Assembly (NCBI GenBank): GCA_017883205.1
Contig: JADGNZ010000051.1
Coordinates: 1 to 44,334 of the forward strand
DNA: 44,334 nt
Direction of reading: 5' to 3'
Origin: Thermoanaerobaculia bacterium
Lineage (GTDB): Bacteria; Acidobacteriota; Thermoanaerobaculia; Gp7-AA8
Made by a program: the position numbers and the translations under genes. This document shows, piece after piece, positions 6,768 through 15,867 of this stretch; positions within the stretch are counted from its first letter, which is position 1, and each line of letters starts with the position of its first letter. The notes beneath the pieces are model-generated. The model searched no databases and was not told the DNA's origin. It worked only from the letters and a program-made list of their open reading frames with translations.

Positions 6768-9194
6768 CTACAAAATGTTGATCGGATCCACATCGATCGC
6801 CACCTCCACCCCCTTCCACTTCTTGCCGATCATCACGGCTTCCACCGCTTTGCGCAGGGCGGTGCGGTGGGGGGAGCGGAGGAGGATCTGGTAGCGGTAG
6901 ACGCCTTTGATTCTGGCCATCGGGGCGGGGGCTGGGCCCTGGATTCGCGTGCCGGCGATGGGTTTGAGGGCTTCCTCCAGTTTGCGGCCGCACTCGAAGG
7001 CGGCGCGGTCGACATCCGTCAGGTGCTCGCCGCGGAAGAGGATGGCGATCATGGATGTCACTGGCGGGTAGTGAAACGTCTTGCGGAACTGGATCTCGGA
7101 TTCGTAGAAGGCTTCGTAATCGTGGCGAAGGGCGTGTTGGATGGCGTAGTGGGTTGGGAAGGCGCTCTGAATGAGGACGGTTCCGATCAGGTCGCCGCGG
7201 CCGGAGCGGCCGGCGACTTGCGTCAGTAGATAGAACGTCTTCTCGGCGGAGCGGAAATCGGGGTAGCCGAGGATTGAGTCGGCGTTGAGAACGGCGGTGA
7301 GGGTCACGCTGGGGAAGTGGTGGCCTTTGCTCAGCATCTGCGTCCCGATCAGCGCTTGTGTCTCTTGGCGGCGGAAGGCGTCGAGGATGCGGACCAGCTC
7401 CCCTTTCTTGCGCGTCGAATCGCGGTCGAGCACGGCCACGCTGATGCCGGGGAAGTCGCGGAGGAAACGCTCCTCCACTTTCTCGGTGCCGAAGCCGATC
7501 GGCTGCATCGTTACGCCGTTACACAGCGGACAGTGCTCGGGGATCTTCTTACGCAGTCCGCAGTAGTGGCAGATCAGCAATCCCTCGCGACGGTGTACCG
7601 TCAGGGTCACACTGCAATCACGGCAGCGGAAATCGTGGCCACAATCGCGGCATAGCAAATACGGCGCGTAGCCGCGGCGATTCATCAGGATGATGGCCTG
7701 CTCCCCTGCTGCGAACGTCTCCTTCAACCGCTCCTTCAAGGGATTGCTGAAGATGACGAAGCCTTTGTCCTCTTTTTCCGCGCGCTCTTTTCTGAGATCG
7801 ATCACATCGGCGATCGGCAGCGGACGCGATTCGACGCGCGACAGCATTCGGATCAGCGTGTATTTGCCGCGTGCCGCGTTTTCGCGCGATTCGAGCGAGG
7901 GCGTGGCGGATCCGAGGACGATGGGGATGCCGCGGAATTGCGCGCGGACCACGGCCAGATCGCGGGCGTTGTAGCGCGGCGACTCGTCCTGCTTGTACGC
8001 GCTGTCCCCTTCTTCGTCGACGACGATCAATCCGAGCCGCTGAAACGGCGTGAAGAGCGCCGACCGCGGTCCGATTGCAACGTCAACTTCACCGCGGCGC
8101 GCACGCCACCATTGATCGAAGCGTTCGCTGGCCGAAAGACTGCTGTGCAGGATGGCGATGCGCTCGCCGAAGCGCTCCTTCAGCCGCGACGCGAACACCG
8201 GCGTGAGCGAGATCTCCGGCACGAGCAGCAGCGCCTGCTCGCCGCGCCGCACCGCGTCGCGCATTAGCTCGATGTAGACCTCGGTCTTTCCGCTGCCGGT
8301 GACTCCTTCGAGGAGGAACGGCGCGAAGGTTCCCAAGCCCGCGCGAATCGCAGTGATGGCAGCGCGCTGTTCTTCCGAATGACGGATCTCGCCGACGCTC
8401 GCGGGATCGAGCCCCGCCAGAAACGCATCGAGTGTGTGCCGGCGTGCGCGGCGCTGGATCCGGATCACGCTCTTCTTTGACAGCGCTCCGAGCACCGCCG
8501 CGCTGACGCCCGCGTTCTCCAGCGCGCGCACCGACATCTCCCCCCCTCGGCTGGCCAACAGTTCCACCGCCTGCTGTTGCTTCGCAGTTAGACCGTCGGG
8601 TGGCGTTTCGAGGATCACGAAGCGGTCGTAACGGACGCCTTTCGCGTCAGTCAAGCGATCGGCAACGGTAACGATGCCGGCGTCGCGAAGACGATCGATC
8701 GTTGAGCGCGAGCTCGCTTCGAGCGCGGCCGCGAACGGAAGCGGACGCCGGCGCACTTCTTCGATCAGCGCCAAGTCGGTATCGAGAATCTGGTTCGCTT
8801 CGATCGCAGCGGCGATCATCGCCTCATCACCGGCCAGCGAGATCTCGCGCTTGCCGCGCGCTGACATGTTTGCCGGCAGCGCTGTGCGAAGCATGTCGCC
8901 GAGGGGGGCGATGTAGTAGTCGGCGGCCCAGCGGCACAGGTCGATGATCTCCGGCAGCAGCGCAGGCTCGTCATCGTCCAACACGCCGAGGATCGGCTTG
9001 ATCTTCCCCGACTCGGGAGCGCGGTCGGTGAGCGCAACGACGAATCCTGTATTTTGTTTCGCGCCGAACGGAACTTCGACGCGCGATCCGAGGCGGACGG
9101 AGTCGCGGAGAGCGGGAGGGATCGCGTAGGTGAACGTACCGTGCACAGCAACGGGCACCGCCACCTCGGCGAATTCAGAGAGACCGGACGGCAT
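6768..9194 (-). CDS. priA: Primosomal protein N' (PriA helicase)
   Basis: 808 aa. A superfamily 2 3'-5' helicase that reloads the replisome at stalled forks. The N-terminal DNA-binding domain (about 1-110, VEVPFGAKQNTGFVV) is followed by Walker A GVTGSGKT (297-304), the DEAH-box position (393-396), GSATPS, and two zinc-binding groups with Cys 515, 518, 524, 527 and 542, 545, 555, 558. The C-terminal helicase domain has GTQMLSKGHHFP and VAGRSGRG. The box reads DEEG rather than the usual DEEH, followed by the normal DSAYKQDESPRYNARD. All else is typical. Confidence 0.97.
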   Translation of the reverse strand: MPSGLSEFAEVAVPVAVHGTFTYAIPPALRDSVRLGSRVEVPFGAKQNTGFVVALTDRAPESGKIKPILGVLDDDEPALLPEIIDLCRWAADYYIAPLGDMLRTALPANMSARGKREISLAGDEAMIAAAIEANQILDTDLALIEEVRRRPLPFAAALEASSRSTIDRLRDAGIVTVADRLTDAKGVRYDRFVILETPPDGLTAKQQQAVELLASRGGEMSVRALENAGVSAAVLGALSKKSVIRIQRRARRHTLDAFLAGLDPASVGEIRHSEEQRAAITAIRAGLGTFAPFLLEGVTGSGKTEVYIELMRDAVRRGEQALLLVPEISLTPVFASRLKERFGERIAILHSSLSASERFDQWWRARRGEVDVAIGPRSALFTPFQRLGLIVVDEEGDSAYKQDESPRYNARDLAVVRAQFRGIPIVLGSATPSLESRENAARGKYTLIRMLSRVESRPLPIADVIDLRKERAEKEDKGFVIFSNPLKERLKETFAAGEQAIILMNRRGYAPYLLCRDCGHDFRCRDCSVTLTVHRREGLLICHYCGLRKKIPEHCPLCNGVTMQPIGFGTEKVEERFLRDFPGISVAVLDRDSTRKKGELVRILDAFRRQETQALIGTQMLSKGHHFPSVTLTAVLNADSILGYPDFRSAEKTFYLLTQVAGRSGRGDLIGTVLIQSAFPTHYAIQHALRHDYEAFYESEIQFRKTFHYPPVTSMIAILFRGEHLTDVDRAAFECGRKLEEALKPIAGTRIQGPAPAPMARIKGVYRYQILLRSPHRTALRKAVEAVMIGKKWKGVEVAIDVDPINIL

Positions 9195-9199
9195 CGACT

Positions 9200-10048
9200 C
9201 TATTTTCTCCGCCAGACGATGGCGAGTGCGACCACGAGTGCAAGAGCGACGTAGACCGCGGCCTCGGGCGCGCGGATGCGCGTGTGCGGCTCGGGCGCGA
9301 AGCTCATCTCGTACGCGCAGCCATCATGCGAGCCGTTCATGACCTGCGCCCCTGCGGCGATGACGCGCCCCTCGCCGTTGACGCCTCGTACGCGGATGAT
9401 CGCCTGCTCGAGCTTCACCCCGGGAAAGATATCGTGCATGTCGGCGGAGACATGCTCGAAGCGGTCGAGGAAGATGCGCTTCTCGGCGCGCGTCTGGCCG
9501 TGCAGATCTTCGATCGAGACGACGACGGACAACGCTGCGCCTGCGGTCTCCACGAGGTGAAGCTTGTAGCGTGCGTCGCTCGCACCGTCGCCGTGCAGCA
9601 ATGCGAATTGACCGTTGCCGACGCCGAGGCGGGTAGGGATGGCGGTGAGGGTCATGGCGACGGCGCTCGCAGGCCCGGCGGCCGGCAGGTAACCGTAGAT
9701 TCTGGCGGAAGCGACGACGTCGGCATTCGCTTCGATGCGCAGCGCGCCGATGCTGTTGTTGCTCGTCAAAATCGGTGGGCCGAGGGGATCGAAGACATGC
9801 GTCTCGCGCGGCGCGAGCAGAACCGTCGTCTGCCGCGGCGACGGATTGGCGTGCCCGCTCTCGAGGTACGACAACGTCAGCGTGGCGGGATGGTCGTCAG
9901 CGTTCGTGATCCAGAGCGCGGTGAAGAACAGCCGTCCTGCGACTCCGGCTCCACGGCCTACGACCGGAATCAGAAGGTCGTGATCGGCATACGACGCGGC
10001 CAGCGGATGCGCTGCCAGGAGAAGAATGGGGATGATGAGTCTTCGCAC
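9200..10048 (-). CDS. Secreted protein with C-terminal membrane anchor
   Basis: 282 aa. An N-terminal signal peptide (about 1-18, ending PLAAS) precedes a beta-rich domain containing RLFFTALWITNADD and LAPRETHVFDPLG, a pattern seen in secreted repeat proteins of soil bacteria. The end has PEAAVYVALAL, a hydrophobic stretch and WRRK, which resembles a PEP-CTERM-like sorting signal or simple tail anchor. No enzyme motif seen. It lies 5 bp upstream of priA on the same strand and diverges from the YfhO-type gene. Confidence 0.7.
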   Translation of the reverse strand: MRRLIIPILLLAAHPLAASYADHDLLIPVVGRGAGVAGRLFFTALWITNADDHPATLTLSYLESGHANPSPRQTTVLLAPRETHVFDPLGPPILTSNNSIGALRIEANADVVASARIYGYLPAAGPASAVAMTLTAIPTRLGVGNGQFALLHGDGASDARYKLHLVETAGAALSVVVSIEDLHGQTRAEKRIFLDRFEHVSADMHDIFPGVKLEQAIIRVRGVNGEGRVIAAGAQVMNGSHDGCAYEMSFAPEPHTRIRAPEAAVYVALALVVALAIVWRRK

Positions 10049-10089
10049 GTGATCAGTATGCGACGCGCGCGGTTACAATCAATGGTTGA

Positions 10090-12558
10090 GTGGCCAGGTG
10101 GCCGCTCGCGCTTACCGTGCCCGCGCTCCTCTATCTTCTGTCTGCCGGCGGCGCGCTCCTTCTCGTGCGCCGTTTCCTGGCACTTTCGCGTCGCGTGTCG
10201 GCGGTGCTGATTCTCCTGCCCCTGTGCCTCACGGGGCGGGCGCTCGTGACGTCCAACGTCTACGCGCCGATTGATCTCGCCTATCACTTCGATCCGTTAG
10301 CCTCGATGGCGACGCAGGTTGGGATCGAGAAGATCGTCAATCCGCTGCCGTCGGATGTGACGGTGCAGTTTCTACCGTGGAACGCGGTACTGCGCTGGGC
10401 GCTCGCGCACGGCCAGTGGCCACTCTGGAATCCGTTTGAGCTCGGAGGGAACGTGCTGGCCGCGGCGGCACAATCGGCTCCGTTCCATCCCGTCACGCTC
10501 CTCGGACTTCTGCTTCCGATGCCGGACGCGCTCGGATACATGGCCTCGATGATGTACTTCCTCGCGGCGCTGGGCATGTTTCTTTTTCTGCGCAACATCG
10601 AGCTTCGCTCGCTGCCGTCGCTCTTCGGAGCCGCAGGATGGATGCTCTCGACCTACGTCGTCACGTACACGCACACCGCGCACGGGAACGCGATCGCGCT
10701 GCTTCCGTTGGTCATGCTCGGTGCGCGGATGGTGGCGCGCAGTCCAGGAGTGCGCGCGGCGTCGATGCTCGCGGGAGCGCTCATCCTGCTGACGTTGTGC
10801 GGTCATCCGGAGACTTCGCTTCACGTCATCGCCCTTGCCACGGTCTATCTGGTTTTCTGCGCGCGTGAAAGATGGGGACTCGTGATCGTCAGCGGCCTCG
10901 GCGCCGGCATCGCGGCCTTGCTCCTCACCGCGTTTTTCCTGCTGCCGATGATCGACGCGATTCCGCAGACCCGCGAGTACCTGCACCGACGATCGGGTGC
11001 CGAGACGATGAGCGCGTCGTGGAGGGCGGTCGCGCACGTGCTGATCCTCGACGTCATTCCATTCGCCGATGGAACGCCGGGGATTGAGGAGACGCACCAT
11101 GACGTATCGCTGCGTCATCGCTCGCTGGGAACAGCCTATTGCGGCGCGATGATGCTGGCTCCGGTGCTGCTCGCTCTCGTGCGTGCACGGACGCGCGAGA
11201 AGTACTTCTTCCTCGCGGTCATCTTGTTCGGCCTGCTGGCGGGGGCGGAGGCGCCCGGCGTGACCGGTTTCCTGGCCCATTTGCCGGGTTTCAGCCTTGC
11301 CATCAATGCGCGGATGATCTCCTTCGCGGCATTCGGCATCTGCGTGCTCGGTGCAATCGGTCTGCAGGCGTCGCTTGCCGAGCGTCACGCGCTGGCCTGG
11401 ATGTTCCTCGGCGTCGCGCTGACGATCACGATTGCCATCGTCCTCGTCGCGGCCGAAGGCACGCTCACTCCCGACTTCGTTCGTGCCAACGCCATTCGCG
11501 AAGTCGTGCCGCTGCTGCTCGCGTTCGCGGTGCTCCGTGCGTTTACGGTGCATCGCCTGGTCATGGGTGGACTTCTCGCGCTCCTGTTGTTGCAGCGAGT
11601 CATGGAGATCGGAGGCTTCATCGCCACGGTCGACCGGCGTGCGTTCTTTCCTCCGATCGCCGGCTTCGAGCAACTCTCGCGCTCCGGCGAGCCGTATCGC
11701 ATCGTGGCGCAGGGGCCGCTCTTCGCGCCGAACATCAGCGCGCTCTACGGACTGGAGGATGTGCGCGGTTATCAGGCGATGACGTTCGCCAGGCTGGCCG
11801 AGACGTTTCCGCTCTGGTCGATCCCGCAACCAGTCTGGTCGAACCGCGTCGACGATCTGACCGCACCGATGTTGTCGCTGATGAACGTACGCTATGCGCT
11901 GGCGCTGCCGGAGACGGTACCGCCAGCCGGCTGGCGTCTCATCGGACGTTACCCTAGCTATCAACTGATCGAGAACAGCGCCGTGCTTCCCCGCGCGTTC
12001 ATTCCTCGGGTGATTCACTCCGGCGCGAACAACGTGCTGGCAGGAATGGCAGCTTGCCGCGATTTTGCATCCGAGGGGTGGATTGAGACGGAGGGCGCGC
12101 CGACGAGCGTGGCAAACGGCGAAGGGACCGTCGCCGTTCGCGCAGTCGGATCGCACGTGACGCTTCACGCCTCGATGCGCTCGCCGGGATGGATCGTCAT
12201 TTCGGAAACGGCGTGGAAAGGCTGGGACGCGACGATGGGTCGCCAGCGTCTCAAGATCCACTTCGCTGACCGCGCCTTCCTCGGCATCTACACTCCTGCC
12301 GGCGAGCACGACATCGAGCTCTCGTACCGGCCGAAGTCAGTGACGACCGGTGCGATCATCAGCATCGTCTCGGCGTTGGTGATGATTGGAATCGTTTTGT
12401 GGGGAGTGGGGAGTCGGGCGTGGGGAGTGGGAGAGCGAGTTAAGACTATCCGCGCGGGAACCCCAAGCACGTGCGCCACACCCCTCATCCGCCTTCGGCA
12501 CCTCCTCCCCTCGAAAAGCACGAGGGGAGAAGGCGCTCGATTCAAGAGCAACGCATGA
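10090..12558 (+). CDS. YfhO-family integral membrane protein
   Basis: 822 aa from GTG 10090. The N-terminal half has about 12 hydrophobic segments and the YfhO motifs DLAYHFDPL and WPLWNPFELGGNVLAA, typical of GT-C-like membrane proteins thought to modify surface glycans or glycolipids. The C-terminal part (about 500-770) is soluble, with YGLEDVRGYQAMT, SLMNVRYAL and SETAWKGWDA. The last 50 or so residues (from about 12399) are not family-like: they translate two intergenic repeats (a GGGGAGTGGG tract and a CCCTCATCCGCC repeat), so the native stop seems to be lost. Confidence 0.85.
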   Translation: MARWPLALTVPALLYLLSAGGALLLVRRFLALSRRVSAVLILLPLCLTGRALVTSNVYAPIDLAYHFDPLASMATQVGIEKIVNPLPSDVTVQFLPWNAVLRWALAHGQWPLWNPFELGGNVLAAAAQSAPFHPVTLLGLLLPMPDALGYMASMMYFLAALGMFLFLRNIELRSLPSLFGAAGWMLSTYVVTYTHTAHGNAIALLPLVMLGARMVARSPGVRAASMLAGALILLTLCGHPETSLHVIALATVYLVFCARERWGLVIVSGLGAGIAALLLTAFFLLPMIDAIPQTREYLHRRSGAETMSASWRAVAHVLILDVIPFADGTPGIEETHHDVSLRHRSLGTAYCGAMMLAPVLLALVRARTREKYFFLAVILFGLLAGAEAPGVTGFLAHLPGFSLAINARMISFAAFGICVLGAIGLQASLAERHALAWMFLGVALTITIAIVLVAAEGTLTPDFVRANAIREVVPLLLAFAVLRAFTVHRLVMGGLLALLLLQRVMEIGGFIATVDRRAFFPPIAGFEQLSRSGEPYRIVAQGPLFAPNISALYGLEDVRGYQAMTFARLAETFPLWSIPQPVWSNRVDDLTAPMLSLMNVRYALALPETVPPAGWRLIGRYPSYQLIENSAVLPRAFIPRVIHSGANNVLAGMAACRDFASEGWIETEGAPTSVANGEGTVAVRAVGSHVTLHASMRSPGWIVISETAWKGWDATMGRQRLKIHFADRAFLGIYTPAGEHDIELSYRPKSVTTGAIISIVSALVMIGIVLWGVGSRAWGVGERVKTIRAGTPSTCATPLIRLRHLLPSKSTRGEGARFKSNA
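12399..12440. repeat. GTGGGGAGTGGG low-complexity repeat
   Basis: A G-rich tract of GGGGAGT and GGGAG words inside the 3' end of the YfhO-type gene. The same words recur at 14806-14848 and, inverted, at 14961-14991. Confidence 0.7.
12476..12543. repeat. CCCTCATCCGCCTTCGGCAC repeat, copy 1
   Basis: About 68 bp, ending in a hairpin formed by CTCCCCTCG and CGAGGGGAG around AAAAGCA. Nearly identical to copy 3 (12758-12827) and inverted relative to copy 2. It is read through by the YfhO-type gene. Confidence 0.85.
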
Positions 12559-12624
12559 CTACATGAACGCGCGAACGGCGCGGCCACGCAGCTACGTAAC
12601 CCCTTTGCGACCACATCTACCCAC

Positions 12625-12682
12625 GAGCGCCTTCTCCCCCACGCTTTTGTGGGGGAGAAGGTGGCGAAGCCGGATGAGGGGG
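12625..12682. repeat. CCCTCATCCGCC repeat, copy 2 (inverted)
   Basis: Reverse orientation copy with hairpin CTTCTCCCCCAC/GTGGGGGAGAAG and the ending CCGGATGAGGG. Together the three copies fill the space between the convergent YfhO-type and UDG genes (12559-12925), which has no supportable gene. A partial copy of the conserved end is at 41668-41687. Confidence 0.85.
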
Positions 12683-12757
12683 CGCTGGACTTCGCGGCAA
12701 CGCTGCCGAACAGGAGCTGCTCAATGACTTCACGGAACTTGGCGTCGGTGGAATTGC

Positions 12758-12827
12758 ACCACACCCCTCATCCGCCTTCGGCACCTTCTCCCCTCGAAAA
12801 GCACGAGGGGAGAAGGCGCTCGATTGG
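12758..12827. repeat. CCCTCATCCGCC repeat, copy 3
   Basis: Direct copy of 12476-12543 with only a few differences, same hairpin and flanks (CACACCCCTC at the left, GGCGCTCGATT at the right). Confidence 0.85.
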
Positions 12828-12925
12828 AGAGTGCTCCAAGAAAAGGGAGAGCCGAGCAGGAAGGAAAGGTCCACAAGCGCGCCCGAAAATGCGCGTGAAC
12901 TCAAAGCGCCAACGCCCCGATGAAG

Positions 12926-13597
12926 TCAGTCGCTACTTGCCAGTTCCGCCATCACGAGTTTCATGTCCTCCCACACGTCCTTCTTCGCCGCGGGAGTGCG
13001 CAGCAGGTACGCGGGATGGTAGGTGGGCATCACCTTGACGCCCTGGTACTCGAGCCACTTGCCGCGGACGGCGGTAATGCCGTACGCCTTTTCGAGCAGG
13101 CTTTGCAGCGCGAACTTGCCTAGCGTCACGATCACGCGCGGTTGGATGATCTCGACCTGTTGGCGAATGTACGGGCGGCAGGCATCGAGCTCATCGGACT
13201 CGGGATTGCGGTTCTCAGGCGGACGGCACTTGATGACGTTGGCGATGTAGACGTCGTCGCGCGTGAGCTTCATCGCTTTGATGATGTCGGTGAGAAGCTG
13301 GCCGGCGCGGCCGACGAAGGGTTTTCCCTGCTCGTCCTCATCGCGTCCCGGCGCTTCGCCGATGAACATGAGATCGGCGTTCGGATTGCCGACGCCGTAG
13401 ACGACCTGCGTGCGTGTCTTCGCCAGATTGCACTTCACGCAAACGCTGGCGATCGCCTCCAGCTCGCCGAGCAACGTCTTCGCCTCCAAGCTTCTCGCGT
13501 CATCCTGAACCGCGGCCGGCGGCGCGTTACGAAGGTCGAGATGCGTGAAGCCCAGGTCGCGGAGGAGGGTCAGCTCGATGCGAAGTTCATCGTTCAT
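12926..13597 (-). CDS. Uracil-DNA glycosylase, family 4 (4Fe-4S)
   Basis: 223 aa. Removes uracil from DNA in base-excision repair. Motif [12 protein letters not shown] (80-91) is the family 4 uracil pocket, and HPAYLL (194-199) is the second catalytic motif. Four cysteines for the iron-sulfur cluster are present: Cys53, Cys56, Cys124 and Cys140. Length is normal. It lies 21 bp downstream of coaBC on the same strand and probably shares its transcript. Confidence 0.95.
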   Translation of the reverse strand: MNDELRIELTLLRDLGFTHLDLRNAPPAAVQDDARSLEAKTLLGELEAIASVCVKCNLAKTRTQVVYGVGNPNADLMFIGEAPGRDEDEQGKPFVGRAGQLLTDIIKAMKLTRDDVYIANVIKCRPPENRNPESDELDACRPYIRQQVEIIQPRVIVTLGKFALQSLLEKAYGITAVRGKWLEYQGVKVMPTYHPAYLLRTPAAKKDVWEDMKLVMAELASSD

Positions 13598-13618
13598 CAG
13601 CCGCGAATTATCTCTTAG

Positions 13619-14803
13619 TCAGCCCAGCCGCTGAACGATCAGATCGAGGATGCGGTTGGCCACCACGATCTTGGGAGCGCGCTCGATATTCGTCGACGAT
13701 CCGTCGCGGGCGATGACCGTGACCGCGTTCTGATCGGAATCGAAACCGATCGAAGGATCGGAGACGTCGTTCGCGACGATGAGGTCGGCGTTCTTGCGCA
13801 CGAGCTTTTCGCGCGCGCTCGCCTCGACTGAGTCGGTCTCCGCGGCAAAGGCGACCACGAAGGGACGTGGTGATCTCGCGCCGATCTCGGCGAGGATGTC
13901 CGGCGTTTTCTTTAGCGTGAGCGTTTTCTCTTCTTCGCCGGCCTGCTTCTTGATCTTCTGCGTTGAAACACTCACCGGCGTGAAGTCGGCCACCGCGGCC
14001 GCTTTGATCACGATCTGCTGGGCAGGAAGCGCTTCCATCACGGCGGCGTGCATCTCCGCCGCGGTGGTGACGCGCGTGATGGCAACGCCTGCCGGTGCCG
14101 GAATTGCGGTCGGCCCCGAGACCAGCGTCACTTTCGCTCCGCGTCTCCTCGCCGCCTCGGCGATGGCGTATCCCATCTTTCCCGACGAGCGGTTGGAGAT
14201 GTAGCGGACGGGATCGATCGGCTCGCGCGTCGGCCCGGCAGTGACGAGGATCGCCTTCCCTTCCAGGTCGAGCGCGGCGAACTGCTGCTTCACGAACTCC
14301 GCGAGCACGGGCGGATCGGGCATCCGTCCCGAGCCTTCGTCGCCGCACGCCAGAAGACCGCTGTCGGGATCGAGGACGATCACTCCGCGGTCGCGAAGAA
14401 AGGCCATGTTCATCTGCACGGTGTAATGCTGGAGCATCGACGTATTCATCGCCGGCGCGACCACGATCGCGCCGCGGTGCGCGAGGGCGTACGTGGAGAG
14501 AGCATCGTCGGCGATTCCGACGGCAAGCTTGGCCAGGATGTTCGCCGTGGCCGGCGCGATCAAAAGAAGATCGGCCCATCGCGCCAGGTGGATGTGATCG
14601 ACGCCGCCGTGCCCGGAGTCGCCCCACTGTTCGACGATCACGCCGTGCCCGGAGACGGCGGCAAGCGAAAGCGGCGACACGAAGCGCGCCGCGTTGGGTG
14701 TGAGGATGACGCGAACGTCAGCGCCCACGTCGCGCAGGCGCCGCACGACGTCCGGCGCTTTGTACGCCGCGATCCCGCCGGAGACGCCGAGGACGATATG
14801 CAT
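13619..14803 (-). CDS. coaBC: Bifunctional phosphopantothenoylcysteine decarboxylase/synthase (CoaBC)
   Basis: 394 aa from ATG 14803; an upstream open frame to 14986 only translates an intergenic repeat. Two steps of coenzyme A synthesis. The N-terminal flavoprotein CoaC part has GVSGGIAAYKAP, the His in DHIHLARWAD, APAMNTSM and the substrate-loop Cys in LLACGDEGSGRM. The C-terminal CoaB part has VTAGPTREPIDPVRYISN, then SSGKMG, and KKTPDIL. A repeat-rich 193-bp gap separates it from rpoZ. Confidence 0.96.
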   Translation of the reverse strand: MHIVLGVSGGIAAYKAPDVVRRLRDVGADVRVILTPNAARFVSPLSLAAVSGHGVIVEQWGDSGHGGVDHIHLARWADLLLIAPATANILAKLAVGIADDALSTYALAHRGAIVVAPAMNTSMLQHYTVQMNMAFLRDRGVIVLDPDSGLLACGDEGSGRMPDPPVLAEFVKQQFAALDLEGKAILVTAGPTREPIDPVRYISNRSSGKMGYAIAEAARRRGAKVTLVSGPTAIPAPAGVAITRVTTAAEMHAAVMEALPAQQIVIKAAAVADFTPVSVSTQKIKKQAGEEEKTLTLKKTPDILAEIGARSPRPFVVAFAAETDSVEASAREKLVRKNADLIVANDVSDPSIGFDSDQNAVTVIARDGSSTNIERAPKIVVANRILDLIVQRLG

Positions 14804-14805
14804 GT

Positions 14806-14991
14806 GTGTGGGGGTGGGGAGTAGGGGGTGGGGAGTGGGAGAGAGAAGCAGATCACGCCTGCCTTTCTGCGACACCCGACACCCGACACCCGACTCCCCT
14901 TCTCTACAACAATCACGGAGTGGTGAGTGACGCATGCGAGAGACGCGCGTAAGCCGCGTGCTTCTCTCCCACACCCCACCCCCCACTCCCC
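14806..14991. repeat. Inverted low-complexity repeat between rpoZ and coaBC
   Basis: A G-rich arm (14806-14848, words GGGGAGT, GGGGTG, GAGAGAAG) is matched in reverse by a C-rich arm (14961-14991, CTTCTCTCCCACACCCC). Between them lies a tandem CGACACC motif (about 14870-14903). The two arms could pair into a long hairpin in the transcript. Likely dispersed element; no gene. Confidence 0.7.
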
Positions 14992-14996
14992 GTGCT

Positions 14997-15209
14997 CTAC
15001 TCCGTTTCCAGAGCCGTCGTTTCTTCTTCCGGCGGCGTGAGCTGCCACTTCACCTGGTTCTTCTCGATCTCTTCCATGGCGATACGCGTCGGCTTGGCGT
15101 GTCTGCTCTTGCTCTTCGGCATGGAGCCTTGTACGAGCTGCTCGGCGCGCTTGGCCACGAGCAGAACGTAACGGAATTTGCTGTCAATGCCCTCTGGCAA
15201 ACCTTCCAT
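14997..15209 (-). CDS. rpoZ: RNA polymerase omega subunit
   Basis: 70 aa. Small subunit that helps assemble beta' into RNA polymerase. The conserved features are the FRYVLLVAKRAEQL helix near the N-terminus and the KPTRIAMEEI block. Its start overlaps the end of gmk by 26 bp, and the gmk-rpoZ-coaBC order is the standard one, which supports the call. Confidence 0.9.
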   Translation of the reverse strand: MEGLPEGIDSKFRYVLLVAKRAEQLVQGSMPKSKSRHAKPTRIAMEEIEKNQVKWQLTPPEEETTALETE

Positions 15210-15867
15210 CTCGTTCCTCCTTCAGACGCCCGGCCATCGCGGTGATCGCTTCGAGCGCTGTCTTCGTCTGCAACTTTTTGGCGATGATCGCCGCTTTCAA
15301 ACATTCCGCGGCGACATTCAGGTCGTCGTTGATGATGACGTAATCGTAAAACTCTTTTCCCGCGTCGATCTCGTCGACCGCTTTCTGCAGCCGCGTCTGG
15401 ATCTCTTCTTCGCTGTTCAGGCCGCGGTCGCGAAGCCGTCGATCGAGATGCTCGAACGACGGTGGAAAGATGAAGACGTTGAGCAACCGCGGCTTCAGCT
15501 CGGCGTCTGCCGCGACCTGCCGGGCTCCCTGATAGTCGATGTCGAGGATGACGTCCTCGCCCCGATCGAGCCGCGCCCGGACCTCGGCCTTTGATGTTCC
15601 GTACCGCTGCTCATGAACGAAGGCCCATTCGATAAATTCCCCGCGGGCGGCCATGGCCGCGAACTGATCGGGCGGAACGAAGTGGTAACTGCGGCCGTCG
15701 ACCTCCCCCGCCCGCGGCTTGCGCGTGGTGTGGGAGACGGAGAAGTAGAGCTTGATACCGATCGGTTCGAGCTGCTCGCGGACGGTGTTGATCAATGTCG
15801 TCTTTCCGGCACCCGACGGGCCCGAGACGATGAACAACGTCCCATCGGGGTGAAAGTTACTCGACAT
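15184..15867 (-). CDS. gmk: Guanylate kinase
   Basis: 227 aa. Phosphorylates GMP to GDP. P-loop GPSGAGKT at 16-23, the GMP-binding SHTTRKPRAGEVDG motif, YHFV and EFIEWAFVHEQRYGTS, and lid residues RLRDRG. The C-terminal 25 or so residues are an extra charged tail. Overlaps yicC upstream by 11 bp and rpoZ downstream, so one operon. Confidence 0.96.
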   Translation of the reverse strand: MSSNFHPDGTLFIVSGPSGAGKTTLINTVREQLEPIGIKLYFSVSHTTRKPRAGEVDGRSYHFVPPDQFAAMAARGEFIEWAFVHEQRYGTSKAEVRARLDRGEDVILDIDYQGARQVAADAELKPRLLNVFIFPPSFEHLDRRLRDRGLNSEEEIQTRLQKAVDEIDAGKEFYDYVIINDDLNVAAECLKAAIIAKKLQTKTALEAITAMAGRLKEERDGRFARGH

